A stretch of 64,000 nt of DNA from Basidiobolus meristosporus CBS 931.73 (taxonomy: Eukaryota; Basidiobolomycota; Basidiobolomycetes; Basidiobolales; Basidiobolaceae), in the NCBI GenBank assembly GCA_002104905.1, contig MCFE01000436.1, positions 1-64,000 of the forward strand, in the 5' to 3' direction. Within the stretch, counting starts at the first letter, position 1, and each line of letters starts with the position of its first letter. This document shows positions 10,926 through 23,085 of this stretch, piece after piece. Made by a program: the position numbers and the translations under genes. Under the pieces are notes generated by a model, which was given only the letters and a program-made list of their open reading frames with translations, had not been told where the DNA came from and searched no databases.

Positions 10926-13560
10926 CTATACAAACATGCACACCTGCCGCAATTGACATATATCTATCACCTTAACTTTACAGCTGTTCAGTGTGATACT
11001 TGCAAAGTTGCCATATACATTGTACTGCTGGTAACACATACGTCTTGCAGACATATGCTTGGTTGTTGCCACTTCTGCCACAAATACCTCCTGAATTGCT
11101 GCAAAGAGCTTCTTGGTATTTAGCCAATACATTCCTTCTCCCTGCTGGATTTGAGTCCCCCTTATAGGTGTGCTCTGGCTTTTCTTTGTGTGAGTTCTGT
11201 ATAGAATGGTGTAGAAGATGGCTTGTGACCATGAGAAATCCAGCGTATCTTGGTAAAGTTTTCCTGATAAAAATTAGTTGCTTGTTGAACCCAACCCAAC
11301 TTTGCTTTACTTAACTGATTGCCCACGCATTGGGGCTGCTTAGCTTCTTAATGCAATTGACATAGGTGTCTCCATGTGCACATTTGTCCTCAGTAGTTTC
11401 CAACTCTTTCTGGCTGTCCTCCATGTGCCAGCTCATCACACACATGACAGACTTTAAGATAATATTCTTGATGCAATTGGGATATGGTAGCACCTGCAAC
11501 TTAGCTTGTCTTCCTATCTCCCCACACATCTGTTGTGGTAGGGTAAATATGCCTCCCACAGACAAGTTTATTCATATAGCTACTATATTGTACTTAACCA
11601 TATTTTAACTTATCAGTAGCAGCAGAGACCTATGCATTCAGCTTTATGTTTGTAGTATAGTCGCTCAAATCCCATCACAAACTTCTCACACAACAGCTGT
11701 AGATGAGTCAAGCTGGTATTGATGATCTGCTTCTAGATAAATATTCCTTCAATGTCCACATATGACTCCCAATGCTTCCAATGTACACTTGGTAGAAATG
11801 GCTTCAGAATGCCACCTGAATAAATACATAACCGGTTCATCAAGTCTTTACATTTGTATTGTTGTATATGCAAATGAACATTAATTGGAGCCTGTGAGAA
11901 GTACTTAGGGTAGTGTATACTCTGTAATATCTTGCCAATTCTGTCAAATATCTCCGGCATCTCAAAGGGCTCATTTAGCTTGAAATGCCCCATGTACAAT
12001 TTGGTCATCAGTATAGGGATATTGTTGAAAAGCAAATGCATTGCTCCCAGTAGAAAGCTTTTGCTCCAACAGATACCTACCCTCTATCTTGGGTATTTCT
12101 GGGTTCCAATTCATTCCATATTTTGGCTAATGGCTTATAGCTTGCCAACTTTGCTGCAATTGCGTGCTTAATACTGTACATTCTCTCTGTGGAAAGATGA
12201 TGTTCTTAGCACTGGTGTTTGGGTAATAATAATGCGTGTGAGTTATGGAGTGAATCCCCTGGATCTCACATATTTGTCAGCAATACCATCCATTGTGCAT
12301 GGAAAAACCTGCTATCTTGCTGATAGCTGGGGTATCTCCCATGCAGATACTAATATGTGATAGTCATGACATCCATTTACCATTATCCTGCTGGAAAGCA
12401 TACAAGATTCATCTAGCAATGGATACAGGTAGCTATCCAGGTTGGACAGTGATCTAGGCCCAGACACCAGTGAGACTACCATCAGATTATTGCTCTGATA
12501 CTGTAAGATGGGCAGCAGATTCAGATTAATGAGAATCAGTGCCCAGCAGGATTTGCTGGTAGAGTACTTGTTTAATGAGAATCTATCAAGTGCTAAAGCA
12601 AAGGAATGTTCATACAAACCTTCAAAGTAGCCTTTGCTTCTTAGCTGTTTGTAATGTTTGCCATCAAACATACTGGATATGTTTGCACTTGATGGATACT
12701 AAGCATGGTACTCTATAGCTTTGCAATACTTGTTGGACTGCATCAGCTTCCTCAGATGGAGTATAACCAGAATACAACTGGAGTGTGAACAATGCTTTCC
12801 CTCAATGGTAGTGGATTCCTGGCAATTTGGACACGTTGCAATGGTAGCATTTTTGGATGTGAATGTCATGCAACTGTAAACACATGCTGGAATCAGGACA
12901 GTCTCTAGATCATATGTTGCCAGCCCCATGATGGTTGTCCACTAGTGACATGTACTTGGCAAGTAGCATCTTGGTATGATTTTGGCAAGAAGCAGTAATA
13001 AATCCTTAAAGCCACCATTATTGATATTAGTGGAAACATGCCACTTCTCTAGCCAAGACATTACATCATTCACCAGTTGATGAATTACTGGGCTCACTTG
13101 ACTCCATAAAGCATCCTTGGTATTTGTTATAACAGGTGTTGTCTCATTGGATATAGGGATTTGACTGGGCTCATATGTGGTACTGTTATTAGGGGAAATA
13201 GGCTCAAAATCCATCAGTGAACCTTCTTTGTATGAGCCATCACTCTGTGTGCCATATTCAGAAGGCTGAGGTGTGCCTAAAGGCATCATAAGTTCACCTG
13301 ACTCAGTTTGCGCAGGGTGACAAAGACAGCCCAATGCCAATGTAGAAGTATCCACTGGCCAGCAAGATATTGTTGGTAAAGTAGTGACAAATAAATGGAC
13401 AAATATGACTTGGGTGGCAAAACGCTGGCCATGATCCTTGTAATACTTCCTATGCTGTCTGTGTGCTTCATGGCTGACAGGCTTGCCACAATAGCCACAT
13501 GGTCTTTTTCTCTTCTCTTACAGCATTGAGTCAAAGTAGTCTTGTCCATGGGGCAAACAG
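10926..13560 (-). pseudogene. CACTA-1 tnp2-like transposase pseudogene
   Basis: The broken minus-strand frames, read in order, follow the tnp2 transposase family. There is a Cys/His-containing N-terminus (13286-13560). A segment with G-F-K-D-L-L-L-L-L-A-K-I follows, then a C-P-N-C zinc-like pair (12700-13350). The A-L-A-L-D-R-F-S...S-G-P-R-S-L-S-N-L-D-S-Y-L region (12312-12671) corresponds to the family's conserved GPxxPxDxDxxLxPLxDE block. Then come an R-I-G-K-I-L region (11733-12041), a C-terminal P-Q-Q-M-C-G-E-I-G segment and the end near 10926. Many stops and shifts make it inactive. The better-kept C-terminal region of CACTA-2 (I-H-S-L-L-H-L-A, then G-P-C-F-T-F) supports the family call. 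Confidence 0.7.
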
Positions 13561-13770
13561 TTTGACCTTCAACAACATAACGCTATTATATCACTTTTTG
13601 GTCAGTACTTATATGAACTTAAGACAGTCTTATACTTGAGACATTGCACCTACATGAATGTAAGATTCAATGATGACTTGCCAAAGTAAGCATTATGAAT
13701 AAAGTTGTGACACCACATACACATGTATATGTAATGCAATTCCCCTTTGGTTTGACTCACTTCCTTATAT
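13561..13770. promoter_or_regulatory. Divergent intergenic region of CACTA-1
   Basis: About 210 bp separate the start of the tnp2 frame (minus) and the ATG of the second ORF (plus, 13771). It probably carries both promoters. The same stretch is conserved in reverse orientation at about 37.66-37.86 kb. No single promoter motif is certain. Confidence 0.4.
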
Positions 13771-15590
13771 ATGCCACCAAAAAGTAAAGCAAAGTTGTCT
13801 GGTTCTCAATCCAACCCTGCTGCTGATGGCAACAGAAGAACAGTTGGACAATTGCTTGCTTTGACATTCAGTGCACTAAGTGGGGCTACATCCAAAAAAG
13901 ACCCTGTGGACAGTATGCCCATTAAAGGTGTTAATGCAGACTCCTCAGGCTCTCAGTCAAGTAGGTAATTGTGAACCTCTGCGGAGCCACAAGCTGACTG
14001 TTATACTCAGTCAGATGAGGATGTAGCAAATGCAGTACCCTCAGGTGAAGATCAGCAAGTGGCCATGATAACATCACCACCACCCATATTAGCAAGTATG
14101 TTGTCAGCTCATACCAAAGCATTAATGAGACAATTAGGAGCAGTGGCCAATAGGATAGATGCAATGGCCCAGGGAAATCAGGAAATAGTCCAGAAACAGG
14201 ATGAGCAGATGATATGTGTAGAGCAATCAATATCCCAGGAAGAGAAAGCAGTGTCTTTGCTGCAAAGAAGGACCTCAAGTAGCTCAATGTCACAGCCTAG
14301 AATTGAGCTATCTCCCAATGCAACAGCAGAGAAACTCCGTACAGTCTTTGAGGCACAACAGCAGTGCCCAAATATATAGCCCACAGAAAAACCTATCAAC
14401 AGCATGGGAGGGAGACAATGTGGTGCTTGTACTAAAGCCTAAAAACAAAAGACATAATAGATCTGAGAAACTGTTGAGTGAGATAATGAAGAGTGGGCTA
14501 GTATACAAGAGGCTGTCAGAAGTCTAGCATGCAGTCACCTTAAGGCCAGCATACAATGGGACCATCAGGAACTCAAGGCAAAGCAGAATGCACTTGACCT
14601 GTTCCATGAGCATTATCCTGGACTTAAATGGGCAAAAAGATTTTGTGCCAGCATTGGTATGCAAAGAAAGTATCTTAAGAGTAGCAGAAACTATCAAAGG
14701 CAGAAAAACAAGGGTCCCATGGCCTAAAACCAGTGGCTTCCTCAAGGGCCCATTACAAGCTGGGCCAAAAGCTCCAGACAAGTGTCCAAGAGATGTCAGG
14801 TAGCTGGAAGAGTGTCAATCAGGGACAAGCAGGCAGACATGGATGCAACAGCACAACAATTATCAACAAAAAAGTGTAGTGCCACTCAAGAATCACCCAG
14901 TCAAAGTAGCAGTGAAGGATCTGGCAGTGATAAAAACCAGCCACTTTTTCAGGAGCCCATCACAACTATAGTTGAGAGCTCAAAACAAGCAGAAAAGAAA
15001 CATCAGGTTGCCACAAGAGTGCCAGCAAGGTACAAGCAGGCCAAAACAGATGTGCCACAGTAGAATTTATCCAGGAGGAAAAGTAGGTCTTTACAAGAAG
15101 CACTCAGACAAAGTAGCAGTGAAAGACCTGGTAGTGATAAAGGAAAAGGTAAAGGGAAAAATGTCTACCTAAGCCCAAGACAGGGAGGCATGCAAAAAAA
15201 ACTGCAGTTCTTGCCAATTAACACCGCAAGCCAGGAACAGACTGAGTCCCATCATAGCCAAGAAGAATTACCAACAAGAAAACAGCTGTTTTCAAAAGAG
15301 TTGGATGCACAGCCAGTTGAGCTACACTCCAGCAAGGTAGATGAGTTTGCTAAAAAAGGCAATCTGTCTACCACAGCCTCCACAGCCTCTATTGTTGACT
15401 GAGTGGAGATCCCACTGACAGACAAGGCTACAATGTCAAGAGCTCAAAAGACTATTGCAATGCCTTCAGTGGAGTTGTGGAACATTAATAGGCACATCAA
15501 AAGGCTGCAGCACTTCTTCAAGAGCAGTGCTCACAAATATGCACTGGAATATTGCAAGGATGGAGCCATGCACTGCATGCTGAAGTTCCA
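13771..15590 (+). pseudogene. CACTA-1 second ORF, function unknown
   Basis: It opens with ATG and M-P-P-K-S-K-A-K-L-S-G-S-Q, then breaks into frames rich in Ser, Gln, Lys and Thr (13771-13968, 14059-14379, 14782-15063, 15190-15402). It ends with a better conserved-looking W-N-I-N-R-H-I-K-R-L-Q-H-F segment near 15480-15520. CACTA elements commonly carry a second gene for a DNA-binding accessory protein, and position and orientation fit that role, but I recognise no domain. A stop at about 13966 and several shifts make it a pseudogene. A reversed relative lies at 37.19-37.66 kb. Confidence 0.5.
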
Positions 15591-15596
15591 AATGAT

Positions 15597-16372
15597 GGTC
15601 AGGAATCCAGGAAGGCATGCTGGCACAATCTGGTGCTGTTGCTTACAGTGTGTATTCTTCTTCTTGAAGCTCACCATCTGATTCCTCAAGGTATTCACTT
15701 ACTCACTGTCTGATACTTTGGAACTGTTGGCTGGATGAGTCCAGTGTATGTAGCTCTCAGAAGCCACTTAGCTCTACTAATATATCACATAGTTCATTTG
15801 TCATTGGAGGCAAAAACTTATTCAAAATCTCTTTGGTTCCCAAAGTTGAGGCACAAACAAATATGTCCAGCTTGTACTGAGCAAGTTGCATGCAAAATTG
15901 TTCCCTTGCAGCTTCTTCATCAAATCCCCTCACTCTCAGCTCATTCTTGCTATCAGTTCTTGTCTTGTTAAATATCTTTTTACATATTTCCACTGGCATC
16001 TTGATGTAGAACTCATTCCACAACTTTCTACTCAGATTCTTCCATCTCTGTCAGCTCTCAGAGGTATCTAGTTGTGCTAGATTAATGAGTAGTGCCCAAA
16101 TATCTCTATGAGGGCTCATCATTGACACCTGTGCCATACTAAAATCATTTGGCAAGAACTCAAACAGATCCAACATTGACTTTAGTAGTCTGGACAATGC
16201 TAGTGAGCTGCAGGATAGGTTTTGTCTGGGCTATACTAAAGCTGAGGTGAGACTTGGTATAGGGAGCATATTGATGGATCTGGATACTTATAAAGTATTG
16301 TATTGGCATCAACCTGGTCTTATATGAAATATATATGAAAACTAATCTGATTGTTGAATTTTTCATATATTA
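15597..16372 (-). pseudogene. HARB-a fragment: second-ORF piece of a Harbinger-like element
   Basis: This matches the minus-strand second ORF of HARB-d (30.7-32.1 kb). The best part, 15757-16023, carries K-M-P-V-E-I-C-K-K-I-F-N-K and a conserved L-R-V-R-G-F-D-E-E-A-A segment. It begins abruptly against CACTA-1 and stops at a TTA where a reversed Harbinger end (16373) is inserted. No transposase part remains. Confidence 0.7.
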
Positions 16373-16609
16373 GACATGCTCCTTTGGATAGGGCCACAGA
16401 GTGCCAGCCTGTTTTTAGTGCTGGATTGTTCTGGCACTCTATGGCACTATCTGGCACTATAATTTCTACCATAATGCCAGTGGTAGAATATAGTAATTGA
16501 TAATTTTACTCAATCTTACACAGGCTGCTCAGAATAGTGCTTTCCTTGCTTTATTTACTCTCCATAATGCTCCAGAAACATTTCTCTCAATGGATGTCTT
16601 GTATGACCC
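16373..16609 (-). mobile_element. HARB-f: reversed 3' end of a Harbinger-like element
   Basis: The reverse complement matches the last 240 bp of HARB-b and HARB-d: the end of the transposase gene, the 'taccactggcatgatggtag' segment and the ATAGTGCCA repeats. It starts at a TTA (16370-16372) with GACATGCTCC and is cut off at 16609 by the CACTA-2 terminus. Confidence 0.7.
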
Positions 16610-16671
16610 TATGAAAAGAAAATTGGTCATGTGGGTGAATTCAATCCTGGTCAGCCATCAGGATCCCATTA

Positions 16672-17406
16672 GACTTGTTCTATTGAATAGTGCCACATGG
16701 AGCCATGAGTGCCAATTGATGCCATAGTGTGCCAGGGAGGCCAAGTGCGCCTATACTTAGCCACAGAGTGTCAAACATAGCTCTGCATCCTCATGCAAAG
16801 CAGCCCCTGTGTTTCACTGATTGTACTGGAGATATTCCATTTTTTGATCTTTTTTTGTGGATCAATGTTGTGCAACATGTTTAAGAGCACAGATGAATTG
16901 AATATATGCACCTGGCACTCAATACCTATGGCACTCTGAATCTAGCTCCTGTAGCTTGTATCATGTCACAAAAATGAATGGCACTATCATGGTCCACTGG
17001 TACTATCTGGCACTAATTTAAAAATATTAGCCCTAATGTAAGACCTATAGAAAGTACTTATAGTGCCACATAGTATTAGTGGCCCAAGATAGTGCCATGC
17101 ATTTTTGCGACATGATACAAGCTACAGGAGCTAGATTCAGAGTGCCATAGGCCTTGGGTACTAGATGCATGTCTTCAGTCCTTCTGTGCTTGTACACATC
17201 CTGCACAACATTGCACCACAAAAAAAGGTCATAAAATGGATTTTCTCCTCCATAATAGGTGAAACACAGGGGCTGCTTTGTATGAAGAAGCAGAGCTATG
17301 TTTCACACTCTGTGGCCCAGTTTAGGTCTGCTATGCCTCTCTGGCACACAATGGCACTATTTGACATTCATGGCTTAATGTGGCACTATCCAACTGAACA
17401 AGTCTC
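16672..17406. mobile_element. Foldback MITE-2 with TTA target duplication
   Basis: The left end is GACTTGTTCTATTGAATAGT; the right end, reversed, is GAGACTTGTTCAGTTGGATA. TTA lies on both sides (16669-16671 and 17407-17409), and the flanking sequence rejoins to match uninterrupted CACTA-1 DNA near 10440. The arms are inverted over most of their length and carry ATAGTGCCA-type repeats. It is 735 bp with no credible ORF. Confidence 0.8.
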
Positions 17407-17847
17407 TTAAGAGACTGTCATAATACCAGCAGCTTGGAATTAGTGACCCTCTCAACAATCTTATGATGGGTTCAACACAGCATTTTGCTAATTTTACTAC
17501 CAAATAACGTAATAAAACTTGACAGGGTTTGCTTGGTACTGTGAAGATAATTGCATAGTCTTGTTTCAGTCCTATTGTCCTCTACAACTATTGTAAATGA
17601 ATTCAACCTGCCAGGACATCTAATTGCCTTATATAGTGAAAAATTTGACGGTATTTCAACAAGCTCACAGTCAGACTCTGATGGCATTATATTGGTAGTA
17701 TGGTGGCATACAAGTAGTTCTGTATAATGTTACCATACCAATTTACAAAGTGGTATTTCCTTTTTCTACCTCCCCTTGTGCAATTCTTATATTACACTGT
17801 CACCTCACTCCTCTTTATTTGCTTACCCACACCTACCTTGGGTATAT

Positions 17848-18215
17848 TGTTACAAGTCTTGGTATAAGAGTTGTAGAGGAATAGGGAGTTTAGCTAGTAT
17901 TGTATTCACTAAAACTTGAACTGATTTTTATTGAGGTTCCAGCAGCTCCTTATATACATTTTGCCAGATCAATTGCTGACTAATTGTATTTCCTAATGTA
18001 GGTTGTGGCTGATGACTCATTTGATTGCATCATCATCACCCAATAAGATCCTACTTAATATATCTATTTCTGTCTGATAAGGATCTGCTGATTCATTTGC
18101 TGACTAATGCTACTGATTTCATAGATAATACTGATATACTGATAACCTAAACATATACTAATTGATTTGACTAAAAACTGATCTAACTTAAACATTCAAG
18201 CGGCAGATCATAACA
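17848..18215 (-). repeat. Solo Gypsy-2 LTR
   Basis: It begins TGTTACAAGTCTTGG and ends CAGATCATAACA, 368 bp, the same length as the Gypsy-2B LTR at 29092. No internal sequence is attached: both flanks rejoin to match CACTA-1 near 10870-10890. It most likely arose by LTR-LTR recombination that removed an element. Confidence 0.85.
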
Positions 18216-19139
18216 AAATCACATATAGTTTGAATCAAGAAAAACTATGGCCTCCTGCTTACTAACCTCTACAAACATGCACACCTGCCGCAATTGACAT
18301 ACTTCTATCACCTCAACTTTACGGCTTTTTAGTGTGATACTTGCAAAGTTGCCATTTACATTGTAACACTGGTTACACAAAAATCTTGCAAACATATGCT
18401 TGGTTGTCACCACATTTGCCATGAATACCTCCTGAATATCTGCAAAGAGCTTCTTGGTATTTAGCCCATAGACTTGTTCCATTGTGCCATTCCAGGGCAT
18501 GCGGCGCAATCCATGGTCTCTAAGAACAATGGGGCATGAAATTGTAGCTACTAGTAGGCAGGATTGCTCTTGGACAATTTTGCACCATGTGGGACAGTCT
18601 TGCACACTATGGCACAATCTGACACAATGAGGTGGGCACAAATGATTGTGCCAACTTGTGATGCTTGCATCACGTGCGCAATTGGATACTGCTATTATGG
18701 TGGGTAACATCCGGTACTTGGATATGTTTCTTTAATATAAGTTAAATAAATGCATATCACACTATAAACTACACTGATTCTTACCATTTGGTTACCATCA
18801 CTCCAATTAAGTCATATCTTAGTGGTTAATTGGTCCAAAAGTATTCTGAAGCTGTCAGCTCCCAATTGGCTCTTTGACCAATACACAAGCTACCTGACTT
18901 GCCATCAAATATCCTATTTTGCCCATTAAGGAAGTTAATCCCTGATCCTAGTGATTGGACAAGGTGTCATAGCTAGCACGCAACAAATTATGTGGGTGTT
19001 TAACCAGATCAAATGGCAGCACTGGTGCCACAGATGATGTATACATATGCAGGGTGTTTATTTATAGGGGTCCTGTCTCAAATGTGAGACAACCTTGAGA
19101 TTGTTTATATCAAAATTTAGTAATGATTTGCAATTCAAT

Positions 19140-20490
19140 GTGATTGCTTCATCTTCTCTTAGGTTTTTTTCTCACAGGAATTACCACTGAGGCATTTGGT
19201 AGTGAATCACTTTGCACACCTAAACTACTATCTTGTTGACTATCCTCCTGGCTACTTGTATAATTGTAGTCAGTAATTTGCCTCCTAGTTGTTGAGTGTA
19301 ATGCTGCAGCTTGGCTGCGCTGAATTGCTCCAGATGATGCAACTGAGCCAGCCTGCAGTGCTATGCACTAATGCGTTTTTTTACTTGCCCAAGGCTCTGG
19401 TGGTGGAGGCACTTCATGTGGGTCAACATCAGTCAGTTCACCAGTAGCAACTTGCAAAGGTTGGGTGTAATGGCATGCACAGATGCAACTTTATACGCTA
19501 GCATGGCCCTTGGCTGAGTTCAATGTGATGCCGCTTGTTGACACAACTTGGCCTGCTCCAATGAACTTGTGTCTTTTTGAGCAGCTTGGCAAGTTCTGGT
19601 GGTTTTGCTCTGAAGTGTACATGTTGACCCTATACGCGTTGACTCAATGCGGAGCGCTCTTGTGAAGGGTGTTGGTGCAGTTTGGACTGACATGTACAGG
19701 GGTGCTGAAGTTGCAAGGGATGGTAGGGAATCCAGCAAGGCATGCTGGTGCAACCTAGACAATGTTGCTTGCGGCCTGTATTCTTCCTCTTGAAGCTCAC
19801 CTTCTGATTCCTCAAGGTATTCACTTAACCTGTGTCTGATACTTTGGAACTGCTGGCTGGATGAGTCCTGTGTATATTGCTTGCAGAAGCCACTTAGCTC
19901 TACTAATATATTACATGGTACATTTGTCATTACAGGCAAAAACTCATTCAAAATCTCTTTGGTTCCCAAAGTCAAGACATTACCGGACATGTCTGGCCTG
20001 TACTAGACAAACTGCACGCTAAATTATTCCTGCATGGCTTTCTCATCAAATCTCCTCACTCTCAGCTCATTCTTGATTTCAACACTTGTCTTGTTATACA
20101 TCTTTTTATATACATTTGCTGGCATCATGATGTAGAACTCATGCCACAGCTTTCTACTCAGGTTCTTCCATCTGTGTCAACTCTCCAAGGTATCTGGTTG
20201 TGCTAGATTAATGAGTTGTGCCCAAATATATGTATGAAAGCTCATCATAGACACTTAAGCCATACTGAAGTCATATGGCAAGAACTTGAACAGATCCAAC
20301 GTCAACTTTTCCAGCCAGACTGTGCTTGTGAGCTAGGGCGTGGGTTTTGTCTAGGTTGTACTACAGATGAGTTGAAATTTAGTATAGGGACCATAGTGCT
20401 GCATTTGGATACCTATGCAGTAGTGTATTGGCTTCAACCTGGTATTATGTCAAATACATGTGAAAACCAATGTGATTGTTGAATTCTCCA
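19140..20490 (-). pseudogene. HARB-b second ORF pseudogene
   Basis: Minus-strand counterpart of the HARB-d second ORF. The longest open piece, 19520-19990, includes L-G-T-K-E-I-L-N-E-F-L-P and the E-E-S-E-G-E-L-Q-E-E-E-Y-R-P-Q stretch shared with HARB-d. Frameshifts divide the rest. It runs divergently from the transposase gene. Confidence 0.6.
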
Positions 20491-20753
20491 TATATTATGC
20501 ATGATGCATCTTGGATAGCATTGACACAGATGCAATCTTATCAATTGCCGATTTCCTATTTGATTATAGACTTGTGAGTACAACGTCAATAAAATTACCC
20601 AGTCATTGTTTGAGGATAACATTTGCAACATAATGATGGGATACATGGCAACTGATGGAGAATTAATCACAATGCCTGAAAAATCAGATAAATAAAGCTG
20701 ATTGTGCCAAATCAATTCAAATCACCTCAGCCAAATCTTCTACCAATTTTAAT

Positions 20754-21656
20754 ATGACCTACTCATCTGAATGGCTTTTTCTCACCAATCCCATCACTAC
20801 CACTGGATTTCCTTTTGACACACTAGAGGAGATCTATACCAAGCACTGTGGGCCATCTGCCCTAATCTACCTAAGGAGATCCCCGGTTAAGCTTCTCTGC
20901 TATTACAAGAGCTATTGCCCTACAAGGTTTCATTCCACCATCCATGGCAACACAAGTCCTAAAAGCTCTCATTCCTAGCAGACAACAATAGAGAACCACC
21001 TTGCTGAGGGTATGAAAGACTAGAGTAAGCTTAGAGTACCAGGTTCAGGAGCTCCAATAGACTTGCATATCTCCAAGTGCTCAGCTACAGGTTCCATATA
21101 GGGAGTATTTTGGATACCTTCCCAGTCAGGATTAACAAGCCATCTAGAGCGCAGAGGCACTTTTATTCTGGCAAGTACAAGGCACACTGTGTGAAGTTTC
21201 AAGCACTGTCTGACATTGAGGGTAACATCATCTGGTTTAGTGGGCCATTTGCTGGAAGTAGGCATGACAAAGCACTCCGGCTAGAGAATCCTCCAGAATT
21301 CAGCAGAGGGGAGAAATGTATTTCAAACTTAGCTTGTATAGGAGAGGATTGTCAGAGATTAGGATGTATCACAGCTTATAGGAAGCCAAGGAGCGGTGTG
21401 CTTAGCAGGAAGCAGAAGCTCTACAACAAGATATTTAATCATTTTGAGTAAGAGTAGAGTGTACATTTGGACATCTAAAGCAATTCAGCATATTGGCAAG
21501 TAAATACAGAGGAAGGTCATATATAGGAAAAAACAGCAGAATATGTAAAATAGCGATGATACTATCAATGCACAGTATATTCATACAAGAAGACATCCAC
21601 TGAGAGAAATATGTCTGGAGCATTATGAAGAGTAAATAAAGTAAGGGAAGCACTAC
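20754..21656 (+). pseudogene. HARB-b transposase pseudogene
   Basis: This is the counterpart of the HARB-d transposase, starting M-T-Y-S-S-E-W. The first 74 codons are open and contain G-F-P-F-D-T-L-E-E-I-Y. Stops and shifts follow, with later pieces still readable (G-S-R-H-D-K-A-L near 21255-21280 and L-S-R-K-Q-K-L-Y near 21400). It cannot make active protein. Confidence 0.75.
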
Positions 21657-21809
21657 TCTGAGCAATATAAGTAATATTGAGTAAAATTACCAGTAACTAT
21701 AACCTACCCCTGGCATTATGGTAGACACTATAGTGCCAGATAGTGTCAGATTGATCCGGCATTAAAACAGGCTGACACTATGTGGCACTATCAAATGGAA
21801 CAAGTCTTA

Positions 21810-22740
21810 TATATTCCTTTGCCCTGTTGGAATCTAGTCCCCCTTATAGGTGTGCTCTGGCTCTTGTTTGTGTGAATCTGTATTGAATGGTGTAGAAGTT
21901 GGCTTATGACTAAGAGAAATCTAGCATACCTTGGTAGAGTTTACCTAATAAAAATTAGTTGCTTGTTGCACTCAACCAAACTTGGCATTACTTAGCTGAT
22001 CACACATGCATTGGGGCTGCCTAGCTTATTTATGCCATTGGCATAGGTGTCTCCATGTGAATATTTGTCCTCAATATTTTCCAACTATTCCTGGTGGCCC
22101 TCTAAATGCCAACTCATCACATTCATGACAGACTTGAAGGTGATATTCTTGATCAGATTGTGATATAGTAGTTCCTGCAACTTGACTTGTCTTTCTATCT
22201 CCCTACACATCCACTCCATAGGAAACTTACAAAAGGTGAAGCAAGGCCCAATATTCTCCACACACCATGCAAGATGGAGTAGAGAATGGATACAGTAGTG
22301 GCAAAGTTCTTTGCGTTCTGCTTTATGTTTGTAGTATAGCTGCTCAAAGCATGTTACAAACCCCTCACACAACAGCTGTAGATGTGTCAAGGTGGCATTG
22401 GTGATTCACCTCTGGATCAATATTCCTACAATATCCATATATGACTCCCAATGCTTTCAATATACTCTTGGTAAGAATGGCTACAGAACACCTCCTAAAT
22501 AAATACATATCCAGTTCATCCAGAGTTTGCATTTGTATTGATGCATTTGCATATGAATATTGATTGGAGCCCATGAGAAGTACTTGAGGTAGCAGATGCT
22601 CTGTATATCTTGCCAATTCTTTCAAATTTTTCCAGTATCTCAAAGGACTCATTTAGCTTGAAATGCCCCCTGTACAACTTGGTCATCAGTATAGGAATAT
22701 TGTTGAAAAGCAAATGCATTGCTCCCAGTGGAAAGCTTTT
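21810..22740 (-). pseudogene. CACTA-2 tnp2-like transposase, C-terminal part
   Basis: The minus-strand pieces carry the clearest tnp2 C-terminal signature in the window: L-L-C-E-G-F-V-T-C-F-E-Q-L-Y, then I-H-S-L-L-H-L-A, then G-P-C-F-T-F followed by F-P-M-E-W (22085-22390). Upstream pieces at 22516-22719 match CACTA-1 at 11930-12041. A frame break near 22390 separates them. The protein's last part lies at 18225-18470, on the other side of HARB-b. Confidence 0.7.
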
Positions 22741-22759
22741 GCTCCAACAGATACCATTG

Positions 22760-23085
22760 GATTAATTTTGATTGTGGATCATTAATCTTGCCAAGTCAAT
22801 TATATATATGTTTGCACATTCTGCTATGCCATTTAGCTGTGGGGGGTGAGTTACAGTAATCTCCTACTACATCCCAGGAGTTTTGCAGAAGTGGATTAAA
22901 AGTTTGAGGAATATATTCCACCAATGTCAGAGCGCATTTTCTTAATGTTCTCCCCAGTTCCTCTCCCCATCATGACTTTTAAGTCCCTCAACTAAAACCA
23001 AGCTCCTTCTTTTATCTCCATGAAGTAGACAACACGCATCTTTTACATACATCAATTAGAGTGATCCAATATTTCATTTGCATAA
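22760..23085 (-). pseudogene. Copia integrase fragment
   Basis: On the minus strand this matches part of the Copia-C integrase core (55.68-56.0 kb). Readable matches include the segment around 'gcagaagtggat' and the 'ccatgaagtagac' region. It is truncated on both sides, between CACTA-2 and Gypsy-2A, and has no open frame. Confidence 0.65.

Larger units (their letters stand above)
10387..15596 (-). mobile_element. CACTA-1 element (tnp2 type), right end lost
   Basis: The left terminus is CACTATGAAAAATAATTTGG. The same terminal and subterminal sequence recurs at 16.61 kb, at 38.23 kb (reversed) and at 40.59 kb (reversed), each time starting at this point, which defines it as an element end. Inside are a tnp2-like transposase pseudogene (minus) and a second ORF (plus), divergent from a shared upstream region at 13.56-13.77 kb. 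The right end is missing because Harbinger-like sequence begins near 15.6 kb. The element lies in the RNase H region of Gypsy-0. Confidence 0.75.
18471..21806 (+). mobile_element. HARB-b: PIF/Harbinger-like element
   Basis: The left end is GACTTGTTCCATTGTGCC; the right end, reversed, is GACTTGTTCCATTTGATAGT. It sits in CACTA-2, and the flanks match uninterrupted CACTA-1 near 11110. The 3-mers at the edges are ATA (left) and TTA (right), consistent with a decayed TTA duplication. It carries the same two divergent genes as HARB-d, both broken. It is 3336 bp. Confidence 0.8.
16610..22752 (-). mobile_element. CACTA-2 element with three nested insertions
   Basis: The left end reads CCCTATGAAAAGAAAATTGG, the counterpart of the CACTA-1 terminus. 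Homology to CACTA-1 then runs in the same order up to 22752 (counterpart of about 12070), where it is cut off against a copia fragment. A MITE (16672-17406), a solo gypsy LTR (17848-18215) and HARB-b (18471-21806) interrupt it. Removing these restores continuity with CACTA-1. Confidence 0.7.
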
